64,000 bases of DNA from Streptococcus cristatus ATCC 51100 (GTDB lineage Bacteria > Bacillota > Bacilli > Lactobacillales > Streptococcaceae). Positions 15,610-23,635 of this stretch are shown piece by piece. How positions within the stretch are numbered: position 1 is the first letter of the stretch; every line of letters starts with the position of its first letter. The notes under the pieces are model-generated. The model searched no databases, was not told the origin of the DNA, and saw only the letters and a program-made list of their open reading frames with translations. Position numbers and translations under genes: made by a program. The DNA lies in contig NZ_CP050133.1 of NCBI RefSeq assembly GCF_011612585.1, positions 1,116,001-1,180,000 on the forward strand. The letters run 5' to 3'.

Positions 15610-15610
15610 T

Positions 15611-15697
15611 TTATTCTTCTTTCATGATAGAAATATGTTCCGATAAATTATCCATCTTTGACTGAGATAGATTAACAGTGCCAGTTCCATCAGGAGT
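15611..15697 (-). pseudogene. Orphan C-terminal tail
   Basis: A 28-codon open tail (contains TPDGTGTVNLSQSKM and ends HISIMKEE) stops one base before the next gene's stop-distal region and two bases from the ATG at 15609. It begins after an in-frame TAG and has no start. Probably another 3' remnant of a lost gene. Confidence 0.4.
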
Positions 15698-15728
15698 CTA
15701 GCTTAGAAGGTCAATGATGAACAACTCT

Positions 15729-15737
15729 AGTATAACA
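15729..15737 (-). promoter_or_regulatory. Extended -10 promoter, array block 2
   Basis: The minus strand reads TGTTATACT in the same context (CTCTAGTATAAC on the plus strand) as the copy at 14620-14628. It lies between the SUKH terminator and the 103-aa gene. Confidence 0.5.
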
Positions 15738-15760
15738 GAAACTCTCCAAAAAATAAAAAT

Positions 15761-15781
15761 GTGACAACATCAGGTTATCAC
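15761..15781 (-). terminator. Intrinsic terminator after SUKH gene (block 2)
   Basis: Arms GTGACAAC and GTTATCAC enclose five bases and are followed on the minus strand by ATTTTTATTTTTT. It lies 16 bases after the SUKH stop at 15798. Confidence 0.7.
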
Positions 15782-15797
15782 ATTAAACAAAATAAAA

Positions 15798-16364
15798 CTA
15801 CAACCTAACAATCACTTGCTCACGGCCGGCATACTTATCAATTTCTTCTTGCCAGATTTCCTTTAATCTAGGTGTAATTTCTTTTTTGCTGCCGACGGCT
15901 CTCATATCGGCGATTCTTTCTTCAATCGTGCGAATCTTTTTCTTTTTGCTTTTAAGTTTAGCCACCCAGTCTTCAAAATTGATTTCTAAAGACTGCACAA
16001 GCTGGCCTTCATGATCAAAAAAAGCTATCTGATTGAAATTTTTGTCTGTAACACCAAGAAGGATAGAGTTCCCAAAACTATCCTTGGCTATGGGAATGAA
16101 GCCTCTGTCTAAAACTTCTTCTAAAAAACCACTCTCAATCAAATATTGGAAATTATTGTATTGACTCGCTTTATTAAAACCATAAAATGCTCGTATGTCT
16201 GAAGTTTTACGATTTATACTAAAACTAGTTTGTAAGCTATTCCCACCATTATATTTAAGTAGAAATTCTTTATATTTTTCTGGAAACTTGATTGTAAACC
16301 TATCTTCAAAATCCGCTATAGCCTGCTCTACACCTTCTGTATCGTAAGGAAAAATTCTTAACAT
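15798..16364 (-). CDS. SMI1/KNR4 (SUKH) immunity protein with C-terminal tail, copy 2
   Basis: A 188-aa SUKH protein. The ATG at 16362-16364 (MLRIFPYDTEGV) is chosen over the longer frame because GGAG lies seven bases upstream and both paralogues start with MLRIFPF. Domain features: IKFPEKYKEFLLKYNGG, IRAFYGFNKA, AKDSFGNSILLGV and IAFFDHEGQ. The tail IWQEEIDKYAGREQVIVRL is shared with copies 1 and 3. It is followed by its own terminator and a promoter for the next gene. Confidence 0.8.
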   Translation of the reverse strand: MLRIFPYDTEGVEQAIADFEDRFTIKFPEKYKEFLLKYNGGNSLQTSFSINRKTSDIRAFYGFNKASQYNNFQYLIESGFLEEVLDRGFIPIAKDSFGNSILLGVTDKNFNQIAFFDHEGQLVQSLEINFEDWVAKLKSKKKKIRTIEERIADMRAVGSKKEITPRLKEIWQEEIDKYAGREQVIVRL

Positions 16365-16488
16365 TTCTAACTCCAAATTTTTTACTATTTTGTAAAGTTT
16401 CAATTCGATCAATCTACCATTTTTAAAATAAGTACTAAATAAAAGAGGGACTACACATTCTCACATTCTAATCCCTCCCATTTTAACA

Positions 16489-16947
16489 TTAATTTTGGAC
16501 TAATTCTAGAAATTCGGTAAAAGTGCGAGCCAGAAAATAGGCATTATTTTCATCACTTGAAGCTTCTAGATTATATGTATCATCATAGTAATAAATACCT
16601 TCATCCTCATCACCACTCAACCAGAAAATAAGAAAACCATGTTGCAAGGAATCGCCTATAATGATTGAATTAGAAAAAAGATCATCCAAGTATTCATCAG
16701 TCCACTCTTCTATATCAGAGTTTTTTACGCCAGTCTTAATCCCATATAAAACAGCAACATTAATTTCTTCATTGATGTTCTTTATCTCAATAGAATTTTC
16801 AAACTCATAGGAAGGACATCGTCCACCATTGTTTTCTTTCAAAAAGTTTTTATAGTCTTCTGGAAGAGTTAGCATGTACTTCTCTTCCAAATCTTTTATT
16901 TCTTGATCACTGGCATGACCTAGTGGTCGAATCATTAAGCTCATCAA
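16489..16947 (-). CDS. SMI1/KNR4 (SUKH) family immunity protein
   Basis: A 152-aa SUKH-1 protein of a different subfamily from its neighbours. LTLPEDYKNFLKENNGGRC lies near residue 27 and VLYGIKTG near 67; IIGDSLQHGFLIFWLSG near 102 replaces the usual DSFGN motif, and GIYYYDDTYNL follows. The terminal ARTFTEFLELVQN helix is standard for the fold. It has no C-terminal tail. Cytoplasmic antidote function is inferred from the family. Confidence 0.75.
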   Translation of the reverse strand: MMSLMIRPLGHASDQEIKDLEEKYMLTLPEDYKNFLKENNGGRCPSYEFENSIEIKNINEEINVAVLYGIKTGVKNSDIEEWTDEYLDDLFSNSIIIGDSLQHGFLIFWLSGDEDEGIYYYDDTYNLEASSDENNAYFLARTFTEFLELVQN

Positions 16948-17016
16948 ATTTTCCTCTTCTTTTAAATATCACAATCTTTGGTTTACGATTTTGTTGAACA
17001 TGCTCCCCTTTTGGTT

Positions 17017-17035
17017 AAAAGGCTTGATGCCTTTT
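17017..17035 (-). terminator. Hairpin after SUKH copy 3
   Basis: Perfect arms AAAAGGC and GCCTTTT enclose five bases. It lies 62 bases downstream of the SUKH stop at 17097 and ends in TTTT on the minus strand. A modest terminator. Confidence 0.45.
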
Positions 17036-17096
17036 AGACTTTCTTGTCCATCTATCGCAAAATCAGAGTCAACTCAGAAAGTCAGTAAAAATAGTA

Positions 17097-17603
17097 TTAC
17101 AGCTTAACAATCACTTGCTCTCGGCTTGCAAATTCATCGATTTCTTCTTGCCATAAAGCTTTTAACTCATCATCAACTACAACAGGACTTTTTATCTTTT
17201 TTAGAAATTCAGTAAAATCGATAGTAAATGGAATATACATTTGCTTTTCATGTTCATAAAATCCTATTTTATTATAAGTACTAGCGCCGACACCAATTAG
17301 GATACTGTTACCAAAACTATCTTTAGCTATGGGTAGATAATGATTGTCAATAAAATCTTCTAAAAAGTTTCTTTCGATTAAATAGTTAAAATTACTATAA
17401 TAGTTAGCTAATGAAAAACCATAAAAGGAGTGGATATCCGAACAAACTTTCTCTACTTTAAAGGTTATATCAATCGTATCTCCGCCATTGTACTTTAATA
17501 AAAAATCTTTATATTTTTCAGGCAATGAAATAGAATAATTTTTCTCCAATTGTTCTATTTCATCTAAGACACCATCGGTTTTAAATGGGAAAATTCTTAA
17601 CAT
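17097..17603 (-). CDS. SMI1/KNR4 (SUKH) immunity protein with shortened linker, copy 3
   Basis: A 168-aa SUKH protein that starts MLRIFPFKTDGV and ends LWQEEIDEFASREQVIVKL like copies 1 and 2. It is about 20 residues shorter: the linker between the domain and the tail (the SIDERI part) is missing, and the sequence passes from LKKIKS directly to PVVVDDELK. That looks like an in-frame deletion. Core motifs ISLPEKYKDFLLKYNGG, AKDSFGNSILIGV and IGFYEHEKQM are intact. It is the first array gene after uvrC. Confidence 0.8.
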   Translation of the reverse strand: MLRIFPFKTDGVLDEIEQLEKNYSISLPEKYKDFLLKYNGGDTIDITFKVEKVCSDIHSFYGFSLANYYSNFNYLIERNFLEDFIDNHYLPIAKDSFGNSILIGVGASTYNKIGFYEHEKQMYIPFTIDFTEFLKKIKSPVVVDDELKALWQEEIDEFASREQVIVKL

Positions 17604-17618
17604 ATCTGTCTCTTTTCA

Positions 17619-17717
17619 TTACTGGCACCAAAAATATTCTCTATCAATCTGGTTGAGCATATCTCCCAGTATTGAAAGCTGCATACGAGTCTCTTTAATA
17701 TCAAATGATTTTTTCTT
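17619..17717 (-). pseudogene. Orphan C-terminal tail immediately after uvrC
   Basis: Starting at the base after the uvrC stop, a 32-codon stop-free stretch in the uvrC frame reads as protein (contains FDIKETRMQLSILGDML, ends DREYFWCQ) and terminates at 17619. It has no reliable start. It looks like the 3' end of a lost gene abutting uvrC. Confidence 0.35.
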
Positions 17718-19550
17718 TCAATCTATATCTACAATCGGCTCCGCCACTTCTAACAAAGGTCGGGATGGCTCTGTTTGATTGAGTTTTGCCTGCACAGCTT
17801 CTGCCACCGCTCGCGGTACGCCCACTTCGACGATTTCATCGACACTGGCTTCTTTAATCTTGGTCAGTGATTTGAAATGTTTCATGAGATTTTGCTTACG
17901 TTTTGGCCCCAAACCTTCGATGCCATCGAGTTGCGATGAGAAGGAATTCTTAGATCGAAGCTGGCGGTGGAAGGTAATGGCAAAGCGGTGCACCTCATCT
18001 TGGATGCGCTGGAGGAGGAAAAATTCCTGAGAATTACGGGACAGTTCTACGACTTGAAGAGGATCGCCAAAGAGCAATTCATGGGTCTGGTGCTTGTCAT
18101 TTTTTTGCAGTCCAGCGATAGGAATATCCAATCCCAACTGCTCCTGAATAACTTCTTTAGCGACATTGACCTGGCCTTGCCCACCATCAATGACAATCAG
18201 ATCTGGTGGCGTCAGCCCGTCACGAATGACCCGACTATAGCGGCGCTTGATAACCTCTCGCATACTGGCGTAGTCGTCCGGCCCTACCACGGTCTTGATC
18301 TTGTATTTGCGGTAATCCTTCTTGCTCGGCTTACCATTGACAAAGACCACCATAGCCGATACGGGACTAGTTCCCATGATATTTGAGTTGTCGAAAGACT
18401 CAATCCGAACGGGTGTCGGAATATTGAGGAGCTTCCCTAGATTTTCTATAGCCCCCTGCGTTTTCTCAACGGATTTCTCCAAAAGATCAAATTTCTGCTG
18501 GAGGCTGACCCGAGCATTCTTAATAGCCAGATTGACCAACTGCTTCTTCTCGCCTCGCTGAGGCTTGACTACTTTAGTATCCACAATCGCTCGGACGGCT
18601 TCTTCGTCAATATATGCTGGAATTAGGATTTCATTGGGCTTGAGGTGGGACTTTTCTTGGTAAAACTGGCCAATATAGGTCAGAAAATCTTCGTCGGGAT
18701 CATTGTAATAGGGGAAAAGATTGACATCACGCTCAATCAACTTGCCCTGGCGCACAAAGAAGACCTGCACACACATCCAGCCCTTATCCACATAGTAACC
18801 AAAAACATCACGATTCTGCAAATCCTTAGCCATGACCCGCTGCTTAGTACGCAAGGTTCCAATAGCTTGAATCAGGTCACGGTATTCGGCCGCCCGTTCA
18901 AACTCCATGGCTGCAGCTGTTTTATTCATCTTCTCACGTAGCTCATCGATAATCTTATCGTCCTGTCCCTTGAGAAAATCCGACACTTCCTGAGCCATAT
19001 TCTTGAAATACTGGCTATCCCGCTTGCAAATCGTATGGGCTTCACATTGCCCCAAGTGATAATAAAAGCAGACTTTTGCAGGTGGATTGGTACATTTTTT
19101 GAATGTAAAAATGCGATCGAGCAGGCGTTTGATTTCATTGGCTGCACCGACATCTGGATAAGGCCCAAAATAAAGACCACCATCCTTTTTGACTTGGCGA
19201 GTGATAATCAGACGCGGATAAACCTCGTTGGTAATCTTAATAAAAGGATAGGACTTATCGTCCTTGAGCATGATATTGTACTTGGGCTTATTTTCCTTGA
19301 TTAGATTGATTTCTAGGAGGAGAGCCTCAATGTTGGACTCGGTGACAATAAACTCAAAATCCTCAATCTCGGAAACCAGAGCCTCCGTCTTGGTATCGTG
19401 GCTGCCACGAAAATAAGAGCGAACACGATTGCGGAGATTCTTGGCCTTTCCGACATAGATAATAGTCCCGTTTTTGTCCTTGTGAATGTAACAGCCGGGA
19501 CTGGTCGGCAACAGTTCCAGCTTGGATTGAATTAGCTTGTTTGTAGACAT
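17718..19550 (-). CDS. uvrC: Excinuclease ABC subunit C
   Basis: About 610 aa, normal length for UvrC, which makes both incisions in nucleotide excision repair with UvrB. The N-terminal GIY-YIG domain shows GCYIHKD and [18 protein letters not shown]. The UVR helix that contacts UvrB ([15 protein letters not shown]) lies near residue 220. The RNase H-like 3' domain has [10 protein letters not shown] and [12 protein letters not shown]. Helix-hairpin-helix motifs ([19 protein letters not shown]) sit near the end. The ATG at 19548-19550 is preferred over a TTG three codons upstream. The immunity array starts right at its 3' end. Confidence 0.95.
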   Translation of the reverse strand: MSTNKLIQSKLELLPTSPGCYIHKDKNGTIIYVGKAKNLRNRVRSYFRGSHDTKTEALVSEIEDFEFIVTESNIEALLLEINLIKENKPKYNIMLKDDKSYPFIKITNEVYPRLIITRQVKKDGGLYFGPYPDVGAANEIKRLLDRIFTFKKCTNPPAKVCFYYHLGQCEAHTICKRDSQYFKNMAQEVSDFLKGQDDKIIDELREKMNKTAAAMEFERAAEYRDLIQAIGTLRTKQRVMAKDLQNRDVFGYYVDKGWMCVQVFFVRQGKLIERDVNLFPYYNDPDEDFLTYIGQFYQEKSHLKPNEILIPAYIDEEAVRAIVDTKVVKPQRGEKKQLVNLAIKNARVSLQQKFDLLEKSVEKTQGAIENLGKLLNIPTPVRIESFDNSNIMGTSPVSAMVVFVNGKPSKKDYRKYKIKTVVGPDDYASMREVIKRRYSRVIRDGLTPPDLIVIDGGQGQVNVAKEVIQEQLGLDIPIAGLQKNDKHQTHELLFGDPLQVVELSRNSQEFFLLQRIQDEVHRFAITFHRQLRSKNSFSSQLDGIEGLGPKRKQNLMKHFKSLTKIKEASVDEIVEVGVPRAVAEAVQAKLNQTEPSRPLLEVAEPIVDID

Positions 19551-19670
19551 AATTTCCAAAACCCTATCTTTTCAATAGAAATTTTCATTTTCCTAGAACA
19601 TGCACTTTCTTAACAATTCATTATCATTCTTCGTTGCAAATGTTTCTTTCTAGGCTGGTAGATCTTAGAC

Positions 19671-20765
19671 TTACTTTGATTCTTGCGCCCTTTTTTCTAA
19701 CATCTTCTTTATGAAATAAGGCATTTTGACATTCTCTCTACCCTTTTTCTCTATCAACTTTTTGACAAATTCAGGCATTTGAAGTTCTTCCGTTTCGCTT
19801 AAGATTTGATTACTTTCTTCTGAAGGGGCCAATTCGTCAAAGGTTGTTTCTTCTGGATGCATGTATCGAAGCTCTTCTGTTTCATGCTGACGAATAGTTG
19901 CTAATAATGCATCAATCAAACGGGAGTCTGTGTTCGGCATTGGTGGACGATGATAAGCCACACCGAGTTCTTGGCACAATTCCTGACACTCCACATCATT
20001 ATCGAACAGTACCTCGATATGTTCGCTGATGAAACTAATTGGGACAAAGATATAATGTTGCGGATGAGTCGTCTGATCTCGGAGATATTCTAGGACATCT
20101 GGCTTGATCCACGGCAAGCCAATATCGCTTTCGCTCTGCCAGGTATTGGTATACTCAGATGGAGCAAGGCCTAGCCGATGGGCAATCAGCTGTGAGTTTT
20201 CAATAATCTGATCAATATATGGATCTTCAAAATCAAGCGCTAAAACTGGGACACTGTGAGCTGAGAAGATGACCTTAAAACTTTCATCTTTGACTTGTGT
20301 TTGCAAGATTTTCCTGATTTCTTCCTCCCAAAAGCCAAGCAAATCCTCAGCCTGATACCATTCTTTGATAATATGGAATTTAATTGTCTGGCTCGTAATA
20401 AATTTTTCATACCCCATAACAGAGTAAAAGGAATAATGCGGTTCTAAAATCAAGCAGATACATTCCTCAATCCCGTCATCCTCCATCTGCTTAATAACAT
20501 CTGGAATAAAAGGGCGAGAAAATTTATTAGCAAAATAGACAGCATACTCTCCCACTAAAGCTTCTTTCACCAGCTCAACTTCTGCCCGCGTGATGCGTTG
20601 CAGGGGACTGCCACCAATACGCTGATAATTATCATGAAGGTGCTGAATCTCCTGATCAGTAGGCCGCACACCACGACGGATATTCGTGAAAAATTCTGCA
20701 ATATCTTCAAAAGTATAGCCCTCTGGCGATCCAAAGGTCATCATTAGAATAGCTTTTTTAGTCAT
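19671..20765 (-). CDS. hemH: Ferrochelatase (coproporphyrin III / protoporphyrin) with C-terminal extension
   Basis: A 364-aa HemH/CpfC protein that inserts iron into a porphyrin. It starts at the ATG 20763-20765 ([17 protein letters not shown]), with GAGGAA six bases upstream, not at the longer frame. Conserved features are the [10 protein letters not shown] loop near 55, the active-site His in FSAHSVP near 169, and the Glu in FISEHIEVL near 248. After about residue 300 comes an acidic extension containing two short repeats of the form MPxFxKKxxEK. Streptococci generally lack the rest of haem synthesis, so it is a stand-alone ferrochelatase. Confidence 0.9.
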   Translation of the reverse strand: MTKKAILMMTFGSPEGYTFEDIAEFFTNIRRGVRPTDQEIQHLHDNYQRIGGSPLQRITRAEVELVKEALVGEYAVYFANKFSRPFIPDVIKQMEDDGIEECICLILEPHYSFYSVMGYEKFITSQTIKFHIIKEWYQAEDLLGFWEEEIRKILQTQVKDESFKVIFSAHSVPVLALDFEDPYIDQIIENSQLIAHRLGLAPSEYTNTWQSESDIGLPWIKPDVLEYLRDQTTHPQHYIFVPISFISEHIEVLFDNDVECQELCQELGVAYHRPPMPNTDSRLIDALLATIRQHETEELRYMHPEETTFDELAPSEESNQILSETEELQMPEFVKKLIEKKGRENVKMPYFIKKMLEKRAQESK

Positions 20766-20924
20766 AAGTTCCTCTTTTTGTATAAAATCCTCTGCTATTA
20801 TAACATGATATCCCCTGAAAAGCAGATAAAAGGAATGTTTTCTAGCCAAATTTAAGAATTATTTGAATCACAAAAACTTCTCTTCCTAAATTTGATTCAA
20901 TCAATCTAATTCACCAATAAAAAA

Positions 20925-20950
20925 TGAAGTGAGATGTAACACTCACTTCA
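20925..20950 (-). terminator. Intrinsic terminator of the LPXTG surface protein gene
   Basis: Perfect 9-bp arms TGAAGTGAG and CTCACTTCA enclose eight bases, followed on the minus strand by TTTTTTATTGG. It lies ten bases after the stop codon at 20961. Confidence 0.85.
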
Positions 20951-20960
20951 CTGTTATATA

Positions 20961-23405
20961 CTATAAAGTTTTTCTGCGGCGATGTTTCACTGCACCTGCG
21001 AGAAGAGCTGCACCGAGAGTCATTCCAAGGAAGGCTAATTGTTCCGCTTCCGTTCCTGTATTAGGAAGGACAACTGACTGGCTAGGAGAAGCTTTAGGAG
21101 TCGCTGGAACATTAGTATTATTATCAGTCTTTGGCTGAGCTTGAGTAGCTATGTTAGCCAATGTTTCAACCGATGCATCCTTCTCATCTTGAGAAGCTGA
21201 ACTTGCATTCGAAGCCAGAAGCGTTTGACTTCCTGCACCCGCTGCTGCAAAATTAAGTCCACCATTTGCTTGATAAGTAGTTGTAGTGGCCGATGCTAGG
21301 GCTTGGCGCACTTCTTTTGGAAGCAGATCTAGCAAATAATTGTAATTTGCTAGCAATTCATTGTAGACTGTTTGCAAATCAACTAATTTTGCATTCTCAG
21401 TCTCAGTCACAGCTTGTTTAGCCTTCAGGTCAGCCTCTGCTGCAGCCAATTCTTGCTTAGCTCTTTCCAATTGTTGTGGAGCTGTTTTGAGATCTGCAAC
21501 TTTCTTCTGAGCCGCTGCTACACGATTTTGAGCAGCGACCAATTCAGCTTTAGCTGCTTCTAAGGCCTTATTCTTGTTTTCCTCAGCCGTCTTCAAAGCT
21601 GCGAGCTGATTCTTAGCCTCTACTAAGGTTGCCTGAGCTTTTTGCAATTTAGCTTGATATGGAGAAATTGCAGACGCGATTCTTGCTGTTGCTGACTTCA
21701 AAGCAGCCTTTTTATCTGACAAGTTTTGTTGAGTCAGAGCTAGGGCTTTCTCAGCAGCTTCAAGATTCTGTTTAGCTTTTACAACAGCAGCCGCACGATC
21801 TTTCTGTGCTTGGTATGAATCTGTCAACTGATTATTTAAAAGATTCAAGCTAGACTCTTGACTAACTTTTTGCGCTTGTAACTCTGCCAAACGATTCTTC
21901 AAGGCTGTCACATTGGCACTTGAAGCAGCCCCACGACTGCCGCCGCTGCGAAGAAGTTTCTCCATGGCCTCAACAGTTAGCAATGTGCCATTATTAACTC
22001 TTTGATTGAAATTCCGAACATTATGGAATCCAACTTCTGAAGTTCCGTATGGAGTTCCAAACTGATTTGGATGAGTGTCATAAGCAGCAGAAATAGCATT
22101 GGCCTTGTTATCCATCATTTGGACATAGTGACCGATTTGCGCAAAGACGTTAGGCCCTACCTTCATATAAATGGCATTGGCATCCAGTTGTCTTTCATCA
22201 GTTGGCAGGCCGTATTGAGCAGCAATCTTTTGATACAAGTCTTTTTCACTATGCCAGAAATTAACCGCACCTTGAGGATTGAAGCTGATGGCCACGTTTT
22301 CATTGCCAATCAGCTTGCCCATGTGCCAGTTAGCCTTCTCAAAGTACAAGGTCTGAATTTGGCTGGCAACATTAGCATATGGATCCACCAAAAGCTCTGG
22401 GAGACCCGCATTACGACGGTAAGCATTGATAGCCTTAACCAATTCCAAAGCCTGCAAGTTATTTTCCAAGCTGGCTGGGCTAGATGGATCTGAACCAACC
22501 GTGATCTTGAATTCATTCTGACCACGTTTGTAAAGAGCTAAAGCATCAGCTGCAGCATTTCTTACAGCTTCGTTGTTCGAATTATCTCGAAGATTCTCTA
22601 AGAATTGCGAATAGGTCGTATTCCGTAAATCAACCGGTGCTGTACTTGCATTTTTCTGTTCATGCACCAACTCTGTATTTGTTGCAGCAATCAATTGCTT
22701 GGTCTGCTCTAACTTGGCCTGAGTTTGATTGATTTTGTTTCGGATTTCTGCTTGATTTTGTGGCGCAGCAGTTGCTGCTTGGTCTGCTTTTGCTAGTTCA
22801 TTTTTAGCATGCTCCACAGCTGTTTGAGCTTGATTCTCCTGATTTTTAGCAGTTTCTACAGCAGCAGTTTCTGCATGAACTGGTTCCTTAGCTTTGTTTA
22901 GTTCAGATTCTGCCACATCCACCAATGATTGCTGGCCAGCAATTGTATTTTCTTGGTCTTTAACTGCTTGACTTGCTCCCTGAACTGCAGTTTCTGCTTC
23001 TTTGACAGTTTCTGATTTTGCTGTTACTTCTTCTTCAGCTTTTTTAACACTGGTCTCTGCTTGAGAAATGTTTTCTTCAGTTGCTGCTTTTTCATTCTCA
23101 GTAGCAGTAGCCACTTTCTCTTGAGCCTCTGAAACTGCAGCTTTAGCTCCTTCAAGGTCTGCTTCAGCTTTCTTAGTTTGCTCTTGTTGCTGATTTACAT
23201 TTTTCTTGGCAGCATCTGCTTTTTCCTTCGCTTCTGCTACATCCGCTGTCGTAATTGGTTTCTCGGTAACTGCTGTTGCCTTTGGTTTCGTAGCCGTTGA
23301 CTCAACGAGTTCATCCGCTTTTACCTGATGGCTAAGCGCACCAGAAATAATCGTTGTCGCTGCAATGCCAGTTGCTACAACGGATTTACCAATTTTCTTG
23401 TCCAT
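20961..23405 (-). CDS. LPXTG-anchored surface protein, SEC10/PgrA-like
   Basis: About 814 aa. The ATG at 23403-23405 is chosen because AAGGAG sits six bases upstream, while the ATG two codons earlier touches it. A signal peptide (to about residue 33, VKADE) is followed by a Lys/Glu/Ala coiled coil (about 60-215) and a globular CAP/SCP-like domain (about 310-455: INAYRRNAGLPELLVDPYA, FEKANWHMGKLIGNENVAI split by loops, NFWHSEKDLY). A second coiled coil follows (about 500-700). The sorting signal is LPNTG near 781, a hydrophobic span and a KHRRRK tail. It resembles SEC10/PgrA surface-exclusion proteins; sortase A should anchor it to peptidoglycan, probably as an adhesin. A palindrome overlaps its promoter. 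Confidence 0.85.
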   Translation of the reverse strand: MDKKIGKSVVATGIAATTIISGALSHQVKADELVESTATKPKATAVTEKPITTADVAEAKEKADAAKKNVNQQQEQTKKAEADLEGAKAAVSEAQEKVATATENEKAATEENISQAETSVKKAEEEVTAKSETVKEAETAVQGASQAVKDQENTIAGQQSLVDVAESELNKAKEPVHAETAAVETAKNQENQAQTAVEHAKNELAKADQAATAAPQNQAEIRNKINQTQAKLEQTKQLIAATNTELVHEQKNASTAPVDLRNTTYSQFLENLRDNSNNEAVRNAAADALALYKRGQNEFKITVGSDPSSPASLENNLQALELVKAINAYRRNAGLPELLVDPYANVASQIQTLYFEKANWHMGKLIGNENVAISFNPQGAVNFWHSEKDLYQKIAAQYGLPTDERQLDANAIYMKVGPNVFAQIGHYVQMMDNKANAISAAYDTHPNQFGTPYGTSEVGFHNVRNFNQRVNNGTLLTVEAMEKLLRSGGSRGAASSANVTALKNRLAELQAQKVSQESSLNLLNNQLTDSYQAQKDRAAAVVKAKQNLEAAEKALALTQQNLSDKKAALKSATARIASAISPYQAKLQKAQATLVEAKNQLAALKTAEENKNKALEAAKAELVAAQNRVAAAQKKVADLKTAPQQLERAKQELAAAEADLKAKQAVTETENAKLVDLQTVYNELLANYNYLLDLLPKEVRQALASATTTTYQANGGLNFAAAGAGSQTLLASNASSASQDEKDASVETLANIATQAQPKTDNNTNVPATPKASPSQSVVLPNTGTEAEQLAFLGMTLGAALLAGAVKHRRRKTL

Positions 23406-23457
23406 AGACATCTCCTTCTAATAGCACATGTATCATTTCATATTTTAGTCCTACGCT

Positions 23458-23463
23458 ATAATA
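23458..23463 (-). promoter_or_regulatory. -10 element of the LPXTG gene
   Basis: The minus strand reads TATTAT 53 bases ahead of the start codon. The -35 position falls inside the palindrome at 23476-23492 and is poor (TTTAAC), so transcription may depend on or be blocked by whatever binds there. Confidence 0.45.
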
Positions 23464-23475
23464 CTAACATAAAAT

Positions 23476-23492
23476 GACTGGTTAAACCAGTC
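23476..23492. promoter_or_regulatory. Palindromic operator, AdcR-like, over the -35 of the LPXTG gene
   Basis: GACTGGT TAA ACCAGTC is a perfect inverted repeat with 7-base arms. Twelve of its bases and flank (23474-23485) match the streptococcal AdcR zinc box (TTAACYRGTTAA) at 10 of 12 positions. Its position over the -35 suits a repressor. AdcR control is possible given the adjacent zinc operon, but another regulator with a similar dyad is not excluded. Confidence 0.5.
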
Positions 23493-23635
23493 AAAACCAT
23501 ATCATTTAAATAGAAATTTTATTACAATTCTATGACAAAAATCGAACGCTTCATCCTAATAAAGTGGAAATAGAGCGGATTTAAAGCGTTTTCTAGCTTC
23601 TTCCGCTCCTTATTCCATTTATTTCGAAAAAATCT

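Noticed and set aside
17967..18386. A 139-codon plus-strand frame opposite uvrC
   Set aside because: Lies entirely within the conserved uvrC coding sequence on the other strand.
23573..23608. GAGCGGA/TCCGCTC hairpin after the Pht gene as a terminator
   Set aside because: A stem is present but no T-run follows on the minus strand, so I could not support a terminator call.
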